Source: an uncultured Adlercreutzia sp.
Lineage (GTDB): Bacteria > Actinomycetota > Coriobacteriia > Coriobacteriales > Eggerthellaceae
Length of the DNA stretch: 47,141 nt
Direction: 5' to 3'
NCBI GenBank assembly: GCA_910589165.1
Contig: CAJUSP010000018.1
Coordinates: 1 to 47,141, forward strand
The position numbers were made by a program, and so were the translations under genes. Shown piece after piece: positions 37,831-45,962 of this stretch. Below the pieces are notes generated by a model. The model saw only the letters and a program-made list of their open reading frames with translations, did not search any database and was not told where the DNA came from. The first letter of the stretch is position 1; every line of letters begins with the position of its first letter.

Positions 37831-39480
37831 ATGTCCGAAGACGCCACCCATAGCTTTCCAGCCTTTCTTCAGTTGGACATATCCGATGTGCTCGGCTACA
37901 TGCCGGGGGGCTTCTTCGTGTACCGGGCCGAGGGCGGCGAGGAACTCGTCTACGCCAACGCCGCCTGCTGCCGCATCTTCGGGTGCGCCACGCTCGACGA
38001 GTTCAAGGCGCTGACCGGCTTCACGTTCCCCGGACTCGTGCATCCCGACGACCTGGCCACGGTCGAGCGGTCCATCGAGCAGCAGATTGCCACCGACCGC
38101 TACGATATGGACTATGTGGAATACCGTATCGTGCGCCGCGACGGCGAGGTGCGCTGGATCGAGGACTACGGCCACTATGTGGCATCGGAAGCCGGCCCGT
38201 TCTTCTACGTGTTCATCAACGACGCCACCGAGAAGCACGAGCGCCATGCCCAAGAGCTTGCCCAGATGAACGGGCAGCTGCGCGACGCCTACGCTCGCGA
38301 GGCCGAGCACCGCGCCATGCTGCGCCACGCGCTTTCCGAGGCCGAGGCCGCCAACGTGGCCAAGAACACCTTCCTCTCGAACATGAGCCACGATATTCGC
38401 ACGCCGCTGAACGCCGTGGTGGGCTATGCCGAGCTCATCCGTGCCCACCGCGGCGACGAGGATCGGGTGCGCGCCTACACCGAGCGGGTGCTCGACGCCT
38501 CCGAGCAGCTGCTCGACGTGGTGAACGAGACGCTGGAGATCAGCCGCATGGAGGCGGGTCACGTGCAGCTGGCCGAGGCCGATTGCTCGCTTCAGGCCCT
38601 TGTGCGCCAGGTAGAGCTCGACTGCGCCGAGGTGGCGGCGCGCCGCGAGGTGCGGCTCAAGGTGGCCTGCGAGGGTATCGTGCACGACCGGGTCATCGTC
38701 GACGGCGTGCGCCTGTCCCAGGTGCTGCGCCAGCTGGTGGACAACGCGGTGAAGTACTCGCATCCGGGCGGCGCGGTGAGCGTGGTCGTTACCGAGCGGC
38801 CGGGGGCGCCCGTGGGCTTCGCGGCCTTCCGCTTCGCGGTGACCGACCGGGGCGTGGGCATGGATGCCGCCTTCATGGAGCGCATGTTCGTGCCCTTCGA
38901 ACGCGAGAGCAACACCACCGCCTCGGGCGTGCAGGGCACCGGTCTGGGCCTGACCATCGTGCGGAACATCCTCGACCTCATGGACGGCGAGCTGTCAGTG
39001 GAAAGCGCGGTGGGAAAGGGCTCCACGTTTACGGTGAACCTCACCCTGCGCCGGGCCCGCAAGGACCCGGCAGGCGACGCGGCCCCGCGCAAGGCGGGAG
39101 CGGTGCGCCACGTGCTGCTGGTGGAGGACAACGAGCTGAACCGCGAGATTGCCTGCTGCCTTCTGGAGGACGCGGGCTATACCGTGGAATGGGCCGAGAA
39201 CGGCCAGGTGGCGGTGGATATGATGCAGGCGGCCGCGCCCGGCGCTTTCGATTTGGTGCTCATGGATATTCAGATGCCCGTCATGGACGGCTACGCGGCC
39301 ACCCGCGCCATCCGGGCGCTGCCCGATGCGGCCCGGGCTAGCGTGCCCATCATCGCCGTAAGTGCGAACGCCTTCTCGGAAGACCGCAAGCGCTCGCTGG
39401 AAAGCGGCATGGATGCGCACCTGCCCAAGCCGCTCGACATAAATCGTCTGGAGGCCCTCATCGCCAGCGTCGTGGGGTAG
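37831..39480 (+). CDS. Hybrid sensor histidine kinase (PAS-HisKA-HATPase-REC)
   Basis: 549 residues, no membrane helix, so cytoplasmic. A PAS domain covers about 15-135 (YRAEGGEELVYANAACCRIFG...FPGLVHPDD). The dimerisation domain has H187 in NMSHDIRTPLN; the ATPase N, G1 and G2 boxes follow (DNAVKYSH, DRGVGM, GTGLGL). A receiver domain ends the protein with phospho-acceptor D479 (LVLMDIQMP). No output domain or partner response regulator is adjacent. I chose ATG 37831 because a probable extended -10 (TGG-TAGGAT, 37782-37790) overlaps the upstream in-frame ATG at 37789. Confidence 0.9.
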   Translation: MSEDATHSFPAFLQLDISDVLGYMPGGFFVYRAEGGEELVYANAACCRIFGCATLDEFKALTGFTFPGLVHPDDLATVERSIEQQIATDRYDMDYVEYRIVRRDGEVRWIEDYGHYVASEAGPFFYVFINDATEKHERHAQELAQMNGQLRDAYAREAEHRAMLRHALSEAEAANVAKNTFLSNMSHDIRTPLNAVVGYAELIRAHRGDEDRVRAYTERVLDASEQLLDVVNETLEISRMEAGHVQLAEADCSLQALVRQVELDCAEVAARREVRLKVACEGIVHDRVIVDGVRLSQVLRQLVDNAVKYSHPGGAVSVVVTERPGAPVGFAAFRFAVTDRGVGMDAAFMERMFVPFERESNTTASGVQGTGLGLTIVRNILDLMDGELSVESAVGKGSTFTVNLTLRRARKDPAGDAAPRKAGAVRHVLLVEDNELNREIACCLLEDAGYTVEWAENGQVAVDMMQAAAPGAFDLVLMDIQMPVMDGYAATRAIRALPDAARASVPIIAVSANAFSEDRKRSLESGMDAHLPKPLDINRLEALIASVVG

Positions 39481-39495
39481 CGGCAGGGCGCTGTC

Positions 39496-40491
39496 TCACT
39501 CTGGGCGGTAGCTTGCTGCGATGTCTTCCAGGTAGGCGACGTACTCTTGGGCGAGGGACTTCGGCGCCTCGATGCGCACGGCGCGGCCGAACTGGGCGAG
39601 CCAGCCGAAGAACACGGGGCTTGTGGCCACGGTCACGTGCACGTGGGCCACGCCCTCTTCCACCACCGTGCTTTCCACGTCTTTGCCGAACCGGTCGATG
39701 ATGGCGCCCATGACGCCCTCTTCCACCCGCAGCGTCACCGCCCGCGCCTCGCCCCCGAACATGGAGAACGTGCGCGCCGAGAAAGCCGCCGGGTCGAAGG
39801 CGGCTATGCGCTCGTTGCGGGCCGCCGGCTCGTCGGTAATGCGCAGCCCCACCATGCGGTCGACGCGGTAGGCAGGGAAGCTCTCGTGCTTCTCGTTGTA
39901 GGCGATAAGGTAGTAGCAGCCGTCGGAGTAAATGAGGTGCACCGGCGTCTCGTGGTAGACGCGGGCATCCTTCTGGGCCACCATCTCCTTGGCGGCGTTG
40001 GGCTTGGCGTAGCGGAAGGCCACCTTCGCCCGGCGGCGCAGGGCCTCGTGGATGGTGTCCACGTGGTGGAACACCGACTCGTTCTGCATTTTGATGCGCC
40101 CGTCCACGTGCACGTTACGGGCGAGGGTCTCGGCCTGGTGCTGCGAGCCGAGGGAGGCGAGCCCCGATGAGAGCCGCTGGGCCATGCGTGCGGTAAGGAA
40201 GCGCGACGACTGCACGGCGTCCACCAGCAGCGTGAGCTCGGCGGCGGTGAAGGTGCGCGAGCCCAGGGCGTAGCTTACCGGGCGCGTGGGCAGCTTCACG
40301 ATATCCATGCCGAAGGCGCGCAGGGCGTCCAGATCGCGGTAGACCGACTTGCGCTCGGCCTCGACCCCGCGCTCGTAGAGGCCCTCGATGATTTGCGGTG
40401 TGGTCAGGCCGTGGGTCTCGTCGGTCTGCTCGTAGAGCATTTGCAGCAGGTAGAGCAGCTTCAGCTTCTGGCTTTCTGCGGACACGGGCAT
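39496..40491 (-). CDS. WYL-domain transcription regulator (DeoR-type HTH)
   Basis: 331 residues. An N-terminal winged helix (SQKLKLLYLLQMLYEQTDE, LTTPQIIEGLYERGVEAERKSVYRDLDAL) is followed by a WYL domain (HLIYSDGCYYLIAYNEKHESFPAYRVDRM) and a WCX-like C-terminal region. It stands divergent from frc and is the best local candidate to regulate oxalate use. AAAGGA directly abuts ATG 40491; the GTG two codons inside (40485) has better spacing and may be the true start. Confidence 0.9.
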   Translation of the reverse strand: MPVSAESQKLKLLYLLQMLYEQTDETHGLTTPQIIEGLYERGVEAERKSVYRDLDALRAFGMDIVKLPTRPVSYALGSRTFTAAELTLLVDAVQSSRFLTARMAQRLSSGLASLGSQHQAETLARNVHVDGRIKMQNESVFHHVDTIHEALRRRAKVAFRYAKPNAAKEMVAQKDARVYHETPVHLIYSDGCYYLIAYNEKHESFPAYRVDRMVGLRITDEPAARNERIAAFDPAAFSARTFSMFGGEARAVTLRVEEGVMGAIIDRFGKDVESTVVEEGVAHVHVTVATSPVFFGWLAQFGRAVRIEAPKSLAQEYVAYLEDIAASYRPE

Positions 40492-40597
40492 CCTTTCTGC
40501 GGGGGCGGGGTAGGGCGGCCTCGTGCCAGCCGCGCCACAGCTTTCCAACTAACTGGTGACAAAGGGGCGCGGCGTGGGGGCGGCTTCGTCGGCGTTT

Positions 40598-40626
40598 TTA
40601 GAATGGGCAGCGTAGCACATTCTAAT
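40598..40626 (+). promoter_or_regulatory. frc promoter embedded in an 8-bp inverted repeat
   Basis: TTAGAATG (40598-40605) and CATTCTAA (40618-40625) form an inverted repeat. The same bases read as TTAGAA, 17-bp spacer, TCTAAT, so the -35 and -10 coincide with the two half-sites. This is the layout expected for a repressor site that blocks polymerase. Confidence 0.5.
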
Positions 40627-40649
40627 CCTTAAAGAAGTGAGGTGTTCCC

Positions 40650-42014
40650 GTGACTACTGCAAACAATTCCACCGCTCCTCTGGCGGGCATGAAGGTCATC
40701 GACTGGACCGAGGTGCAATCGGGGCCGTCCTGCACGCAGCTTCTGGCGTGGATGGGCGCCGAGGTGATCAAGATCGAGCGCCCCGGTGGCGACCCGACCC
40801 GTACCGAGCTGTTGGACATCGCCGACTCGTGGTCGGTGTACTACCTTCAGCTGAACGCCAACAAGAAGTCGCTCACCCTGAACGTGAAGACCGACGAGGG
40901 CAAGCAGATTCTCACCCAGCTTTTGAAGGAGGCCGACGTGTTCGTGGAGAACATCGGCCCCGGCGACGTTGAGAAGATGGGCTTCGGCTGGGAGAACGTC
41001 CACAAGATCAACCCGCGCTGCGTCATGGCATCGCTGAAGGGCTTCGGCCAGAAATCCCGCTTCTCGAAGGTGAAGGCCTTCGAGCCGGTGGCTCAGTCCG
41101 CGGGTGGCGCGGCTTCCACCACGGGCTGGAACGAGGGCGCCTTCAACGTGCCGACCCAGTCCTCGGCGGCGCTCGGCGACTCCAACACCGGCATGCACCT
41201 GTGCATCGGCATCCTGTCGGCGCTGCTCCAGCGCGAGCACACCGGCGAGGGCTGCTACGTGTACCAGTCGATGCAGAACGCCGTGCTGAACCTGTGCCGC
41301 ATCAAGCTGCGCGACCAGATCATGCTCGACAACTTGGGCGCCCTGCCCCACTACGAGGTGTACCCCGACTGGGATTGGACCGACACCATCCCCCGCGCCG
41401 AGAACACCGAGGGCGGCCAGGTTATCGGTTGGTGCTACAAGGCCAAGGGCTGGGAGACCGACCCCAACGCCTACGTGTACATCGTTATTGAGAACTCCGA
41501 GAAGGCCTTCAAGGAGCTGTGCGCGGCCATCGACAAGCCTGAGCTGGCCGACGATCCGAAGTTCACGCCGTGGCAGAACCGCCAGCTGCACAAGGACGAG
41601 CTGTACCCCATCATCGAGGAGTACACCAAGCAGTACGACAAGTTCACGCTGACCGACAAGCTGGGCGCTGCTGGCGTGCCGGTGGGCCCGGTGCTCGATT
41701 GGCACGAGATCGAGAACGATACCGACCTGCTGAACGACGGCACCATCCCCGAGATCGACCAGGGCGGCGCCCGCGGCAAGTTCAAGACCATCGGCCTGCC
41801 CTTCACCATGTCGAACTTCAAGCCCGACTACAAGCGCGCTCCCGATTTGGGCGAGAACAACGCCGAGATTCTGGAAGGCCTTGGCTACACCGCCGACCAG
41901 GTGCAGCAGTTCACCGAGCAGGGCGTGCTGGAGGCTCCGGCCACGCCGCACAACCCGGCCGTGAAGGTTATCACCTACGCCGAGTACCAGCAGATGCAGA
42001 AGGAAGCCAAGTAG
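40650..42014 (+). CDS. frc: Formyl-CoA:oxalate CoA-transferase
   Basis: 454 residues, class III (CaiB/BaiF) CoA-transferase. The active-site Asp is D177 in ALGDSNTGMH; VIDWTEVQSGPS places the conserved Gln at 23; VKAFEPVAQSAGG, SMQNAVLNLCRIKLRDQ and CKGWETDPNAY-like segments follow the Oxalobacter enzyme closely. It moves CoA from formyl-CoA to oxalate, giving the oxalyl-CoA used by Oxc. GTG 40650 is preceded by GAGGTG. It precedes a long inverted repeat, and oxc lies 2 kb downstream. Confidence 0.95.
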   Translation: MTTANNSTAPLAGMKVIDWTEVQSGPSCTQLLAWMGAEVIKIERPGGDPTRTELLDIADSWSVYYLQLNANKKSLTLNVKTDEGKQILTQLLKEADVFVENIGPGDVEKMGFGWENVHKINPRCVMASLKGFGQKSRFSKVKAFEPVAQSAGGAASTTGWNEGAFNVPTQSSAALGDSNTGMHLCIGILSALLQREHTGEGCYVYQSMQNAVLNLCRIKLRDQIMLDNLGALPHYEVYPDWDWTDTIPRAENTEGGQVIGWCYKAKGWETDPNAYVYIVIENSEKAFKELCAAIDKPELADDPKFTPWQNRQLHKDELYPIIEEYTKQYDKFTLTDKLGAAGVPVGPVLDWHEIENDTDLLNDGTIPEIDQGGARGKFKTIGLPFTMSNFKPDYKRAPDLGENNAEILEGLGYTADQVQQFTEQGVLEAPATPHNPAVKVITYAEYQQMQKEAK

Positions 42015-42126
42015 CGGCTTGACTGCAGGGGCTGCGATGCCCGATCTGCCGTTTCGAAGCGCCGACTCCGCCCCGCGGAGCCGGCGCTTTTGCGTTGCGC
42101 GCGCGAATGGAGTGAGACGGTGTTCC

Positions 42127-42232
42127 GTGAGACAGTGCCCCGGAGGGGTGTCTCATCTTCCGAATGTCGTCCAGCGCATACGCGCGCAAAGCGCCGCAGA
42201 AGATGAGACACCCCTCCGGGGCACTGTCTCAC
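42127..42232. repeat. Perfect 34-bp inverted repeat
   Basis: The arms 42127-42160 (starting GTGAGACAGTGCCCCGG) and 42199-42232 (its exact complement) flank a 38-nt loop that is itself partly self-complementary. It lies between convergent frc and the XRE gene. The sequence is related to the 15-bp tandem repeats at 120-164 and to GATGAGACA motifs at about 18683-18730. Confidence 0.93.
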
Positions 42233-42256
42233 CGGCTGCGCTGGGGTTGGCTCCTC

Positions 42257-42466
42257 CTAGAACGGGATGAGTTCGTTTAAGGGCAGGTCGAGGGCGTCGG
42301 CTATCTTTATGAGTTGGGAGATGCCGGTGCTGTGGTTGCCGGCCTCGATGCGGGCGATGACGGACTGGTCGGTGTGGATCATGAGCGCGAGGCGCGTCTG
42401 CGAAAGTCCCTGGGCCAGGCGCTGGGCCCGGATGGCCTGCCCCAGCTGCTTGACGCGGATGTCCAT
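42257..42466 (-). CDS. Small XRE-family helix-turn-helix protein
   Basis: 69 residues, essentially one Cro/C1-type HTH (QLGQAIRAQRLAQGLSQTRLALMIHTDQSVIARIEAGNHSTGISQLIKIADAL). AAGGGGAA precedes ATG 42466. No toxin or phage partner is adjacent. It may be a local regulator of the oxalate genes or of the CDF transporter, but there is no direct evidence. Confidence 0.88.
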   Translation of the reverse strand: MDIRVKQLGQAIRAQRLAQGLSQTRLALMIHTDQSVIARIEAGNHSTGISQLIKIADALDLPLNELIPF

Positions 42467-42580
42467 GGGCTTCCCCTTTCGTTGTTTGCCCTAGGGTACG
42501 GCCATGGCAAGATGGACATATGGCGAATAGGGCATAGAGGGGGAAAGCCCGCAACGACGAGCGCGCGCAGCGGTGCGGGG

Positions 42581-43684
42581 CTAGCCTTCGTAATCGGTGT
42601 CGACGATGACGTTGTAGTCGTAGGCGGGGTACTTCTCGCGCATGGCGGCCACCACGGCGTCGCGGATGGCGTCGTCGTCGGCCTTGAAGTCGATGACCAA
42701 GTCGAAGTAGACGGTCTTGTTCGCCTCGTCTACGTAGAAGCCGTGGGTTTGCAGCACCTTCGGCTCGTTCTTCACGATGCGGTTGAGCTCGGCGCGCATG
42801 GGGGCGAACTGGCCGGTGGTGTTCTCGGCGTAGATGCCCACGGTGGCCACGATGTTGAACTTGTCGAACAGGCCCAACGTGATCTGGCGCGTCAGCTCGT
42901 GGATCTCGCGGGCCGACAAGTCGTCGGGCACCTCGATGTGCACGCTGCCGATGGTCTCGTTGGGGCCGAAGTTGTCCAGCAGCAAATCGTAGGTGCCGCA
43001 CACGCCGGGAAACGAGTTCACGTAGTCCTCGATCTTGCGGCCGAGCTCGTCGTCCTCGCGCTCGCCGATGATGGGGCCGAGCGCATCGGCGAGCACTTCC
43101 AGGCCGGCCTTGATGACCACCAGCGAGATGAGCAGGCCCACGATGCCGTCGATGTTCACGTTCCAGGCCAGCTGCACGATGGCCACCACGAGGGTGCCGG
43201 CCGAGAGCACCGCGTCGTAGTTGGAGTCGATGCCCGAGGCGATGAGCGCCTGGGAGTTGGTCTTGTCGCCGGCGCGCTTGAAGTACACGCCGATGAAGAT
43301 CTTCGCGATGATGGCCACCACGATGACCGTGATGGTGAGGGCGGTGTAGTTCGTTTGCGCCGGATGGATGATCTTGTCGATAGACTCGCGCAGCGACAGC
43401 GCGCCGGCCACCAGGATGATGATGGCGATGATGACCGAGGTGAGGTACTCGATGCGGCCGTAGCCGAAGGGGTGGCGGCGGTTGGGGCGCATGCCGGCGA
43501 TTTTCGTGCCGACGATGGTGACGATGGAAGACAGGGCGTCGGTGGCGTTGTTCACGGCGTCCAAGATGATGGCGATGGAATTCGACAGGAGGCCGACGAC
43601 AAGCTTGAAGGCCACCAGCAGCATATTGCCGGCAATGCCCACAAAGCTTGCCTTGACGATTTCGCGCTCTCGCTCGTTCTTCAC
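42581..43684 (-). CDS. Cation diffusion facilitator, probably manganese type
   Basis: 367 residues: six membrane helices then a cytoplasmic metal-binding domain. The transport site is N45xxxD49 in helix 2 and D153xxxD157 in helix 5 (DSNYD), not the HxxxD of zinc exporters; NxxxD/DxxxD is typical of Mn exporters such as MntE. The start codon is GTG (43684) with GAAGGTGAT upstream. It faces away from oxc and lies inside the oxalate locus, possibly by chance. Confidence 0.88.
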   Translation of the reverse strand: MKNEREREIVKASFVGIAGNMLLVAFKLVVGLLSNSIAIILDAVNNATDALSSIVTIVGTKIAGMRPNRRHPFGYGRIEYLTSVIIAIIILVAGALSLRESIDKIIHPAQTNYTALTITVIVVAIIAKIFIGVYFKRAGDKTNSQALIASGIDSNYDAVLSAGTLVVAIVQLAWNVNIDGIVGLLISLVVIKAGLEVLADALGPIIGEREDDELGRKIEDYVNSFPGVCGTYDLLLDNFGPNETIGSVHIEVPDDLSAREIHELTRQITLGLFDKFNIVATVGIYAENTTGQFAPMRAELNRIVKNEPKVLQTHGFYVDEANKTVYFDLVIDFKADDDAIRDAVVAAMREKYPAYDYNVIVDTDYEG

Positions 43685-43926
43685 GATGCATCACCTTCGA
43701 CTTCGATTTTATACGTCCCGTGCGCTCATATCGATTATAGTCCGCGGGCTGCAACTTTATGGCCGCTGCCGCGTTGCCTTTCCAATGCAGTTCGGTAACC
43801 CCCAGCCAACATCGTTCTAGGGGGAGGAATTTGCTCAGCGCCGAGGTCTATATTTCAGAGCAGAAGCAGCGCTCCCTTTCTGCCCGCTTGCCGTAAGCGG
43901 CCCGCAACGAGGCGCCGGCGGCCCTT

Positions 43927-43967
43927 TTGCGGCATGGTCTTTGGCCGATACAACGTTGCCGAACGTT
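43927..43967 (+). promoter_or_regulatory. oxc promoter with two AACGTT sites
   Basis: TTGCGG (43927-43932), 16-bp spacer, TACAAC (43949-43954). Two palindromic AACGTT hexamers (43952-43957 and 43962-43967) are exactly 10 bp apart, overlapping the -10 and transcription start, suitable for a repressor bound on one face. The rest of 43685-43926 holds the CDF promoter region (minus-strand TATAAT at 43734-43739) and a small CCGCTT/AAGCGG hairpin. Confidence 0.45.
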
Positions 43968-43993
43968 CGCACACCCTAAAACAGGAGGCACTT

Positions 43994-45775
43994 ATGACTG
44001 CAACCGCCCAAGCGGCCGCGCCGGCCAGCGAGAACCTGACCGACGGGTTCCACGTGCTGGTGGAATCGCTGCTGAAGAACGATTTCGACAAGATGTACGG
44101 CGTCATCGGCATTCCGGTGACCGATGTGGCCCGCATCGCCCAGGCCAAGGGCATCCGCTACATCGGCCTGCGCCACGAGTCCGACGCGGGCAACGCCGCC
44201 GCGGCCGAGGGCTTCATCACCGGCAAGCCCGGTCTGTACCTGACGGTGTCGGCCCCGGGCTTCATGAACGGCCTCATTCCCCTGAAGGAGGCTACCGAGA
44301 ACGGTTGGCCGGTCATTATGATGTCCGGATCGTCGTCCCGCGAGCTCATCGATATGGGCGAGGGCGACTACGAGGGCATGGACCAGCTGAACTACGCGAA
44401 GCCCTTCTCGAAGGCCGCCTACCGCGTTGACAAGGTGGAGGATATCCCGCTGGTAGTGGCCCGCGCTATCCGTGCCGCCTGCACGGGACGCCCCGGCGGC
44501 GTGTACATCGACCTGCCCGGCGACACCCTGGGCCAGACCATCGACGCCACCGTGGCCGAAGGCCTGCTCTACAAGGTGAACGATCCCTGCCCGGCGCAGA
44601 TTCCGGCCCAGAACGTCATCGACCAGGCCATGGAGCTTCTGGCCACTGCCAAGAAGCCGCTGATCTACCTGGGCAAGGGCGCCGCCTATGCCCAGTGCGA
44701 CGAGGCCATCAAGCAGTTCGTGGAAAGCACTGGCGCTCCCTACCTGGCCATGTCCATGGCTAAGGGCCTGCTGCCCGACAACCATCCGCAGAACGCTGCT
44801 TCCGCCCGCGGCATGACCATGCGCGAAGCCGACGTCGTGGTGATGGTGGGCGCCCGCCTGAACTGGATGCTCAATTTCGGCAAGGGCAAGCACTGGAACC
44901 CCGATGTGAAGTTCATCCAGATTGACATCGACCCCACCGAGATCGACAACTCCCGCTACATCGCCGCCCCGGTGGTCGGCGACATCAAGAGCACCATCGG
45001 CCTGTTCAACGAGTATCTGGCGAAGAAGCCCTACCACGCCGACCCGGCCTGGATGGCCGCCATCGTGGCCGACAGCGAGAAGAACAACGCCCGCTTCGCC
45101 GGCGCCACTACCGCTGACACGGTGCCCATGACCCACTACAACGCGCTCGGCGCCATCAAGAAGGTCACCGACGCCAACCACGACGTCTACATCGCCAACG
45201 AGGGCGCCAACGCCCTGGACGATTGCCGCGACATCATCGACATGTACCTGCCGCGCCATCGTTTGGACTGCGGCACCTGGGGCGTCATGGGCGTGGGGCT
45301 GCCCTATGCCATCGGCGCTGCGGTGACCACCGGCAAGCCGGTCATCTCCATCCACGGCGACTCGGCCTTCGGCTTCGACGGCATGGAAGTGGAAACCATC
45401 TGCCGCTACCAGCTGCCCGTGACCGTGGTCATCCTCAACAACGGCGGCATCTATCGCGGCGACTTCAAGAACCTCGGCGACGACGGCGACCCCTCGCCGC
45501 TGACGCTGTCGGCCTGCGGTCACTACGAGATGCTGATGGAGGCCTTCGGCGGCACCGGCTACTACGCCAAGACCCCGGAAGAGGTCGAGAAGTACGTGGC
45601 CGCCGGCGTGGCCAGCCGCAAGCCCACCATGGTGTGCTGCGAGCTTTCGATCCATTCCGGCAAGGAGTCGGGCCACATCACCTACCTGAACCCCCAGCCC
45701 GTCACCGGTCCTTTGGTCGGCAACGAGCAGGAAGACCTCGCCGAGCACCGCGAGAACGGCAAACTCGTCGACTAA
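43994..45775 (+). CDS. oxc: Oxalyl-CoA decarboxylase
   Basis: 593 residues, thiamine-diphosphate enzyme. The ThDP-activating Glu is E62 (GLRHESDAGNAAAA); the ThDP/Mg motif GDSAFGFDG...ILNNGG is at about 455-485; the central ADP/CoA-binding domain and the C-terminal region match the Oxalobacter enzyme style. It converts oxalyl-CoA to formyl-CoA and CO2, completing the cycle with Frc. AGGAGG precedes ATG 43994. Its ThDP need connects it with the thiamine salvage genes at 33 kb. Confidence 0.95.
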   Translation: MTATAQAAAPASENLTDGFHVLVESLLKNDFDKMYGVIGIPVTDVARIAQAKGIRYIGLRHESDAGNAAAAEGFITGKPGLYLTVSAPGFMNGLIPLKEATENGWPVIMMSGSSSRELIDMGEGDYEGMDQLNYAKPFSKAAYRVDKVEDIPLVVARAIRAACTGRPGGVYIDLPGDTLGQTIDATVAEGLLYKVNDPCPAQIPAQNVIDQAMELLATAKKPLIYLGKGAAYAQCDEAIKQFVESTGAPYLAMSMAKGLLPDNHPQNAASARGMTMREADVVVMVGARLNWMLNFGKGKHWNPDVKFIQIDIDPTEIDNSRYIAAPVVGDIKSTIGLFNEYLAKKPYHADPAWMAAIVADSEKNNARFAGATTADTVPMTHYNALGAIKKVTDANHDVYIANEGANALDDCRDIIDMYLPRHRLDCGTWGVMGVGLPYAIGAAVTTGKPVISIHGDSAFGFDGMEVETICRYQLPVTVVILNNGGIYRGDFKNLGDDGDPSPLTLSACGHYEMLMEAFGGTGYYAKTPEEVEKYVAAGVASRKPTMVCCELSIHSGKESGHITYLNPQPVTGPLVGNEQEDLAEHRENGKLVD

Positions 45776-45797
45776 CTAGAAATGGCTCCCCGCTGTA

Positions 45798-45814
45798 CTC
45801 AACCAGAGTTGAGT
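45798..45814. repeat. Small flanking hairpin of repeat R3
   Basis: ACTCAAC and GTTGAGT pair around a short loop directly after oxc. The same CTCAAC/GTTGAG hairpin flanks R2, so it seems part of the wider element. It may also act as a weak transcript end for oxc. Confidence 0.6.
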
Positions 45815-45820
45815 CCGGCG

Positions 45821-45929
45821 GGGGCACCGGGTGTCCTGACCGAGCGAGTTCCGCACGAGCCGAAACGTCCAGTGGACGTTTCGCGCGAGCCCAGGACTGT
45901 TTGAGCGAATCAGGATACCCGGTGGCCCC
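45821..45929. repeat. Structured intergenic repeat, copy R3
   Basis: A 109-bp element between oxc and the AEC gene. Its ends are GGGGCACCGGGTGTCCTGA and TCAGGATACCCGGTGGCCCC; the central stem GAAACGTCC/GGACGTTTC differs from the other copies at paired positions. It ends 33 nt before the AEC start codon. Confidence 0.88.
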
Positions 45930-45962
45930 GCCCCCGGGAGACCCGCGAGAAAGGGTAAGAAA

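Noticed and set aside
43976..45748. 590-codon minus-strand frame opposite oxc
   Set aside because: Shadow of a fully conserved oxalyl-CoA decarboxylase.
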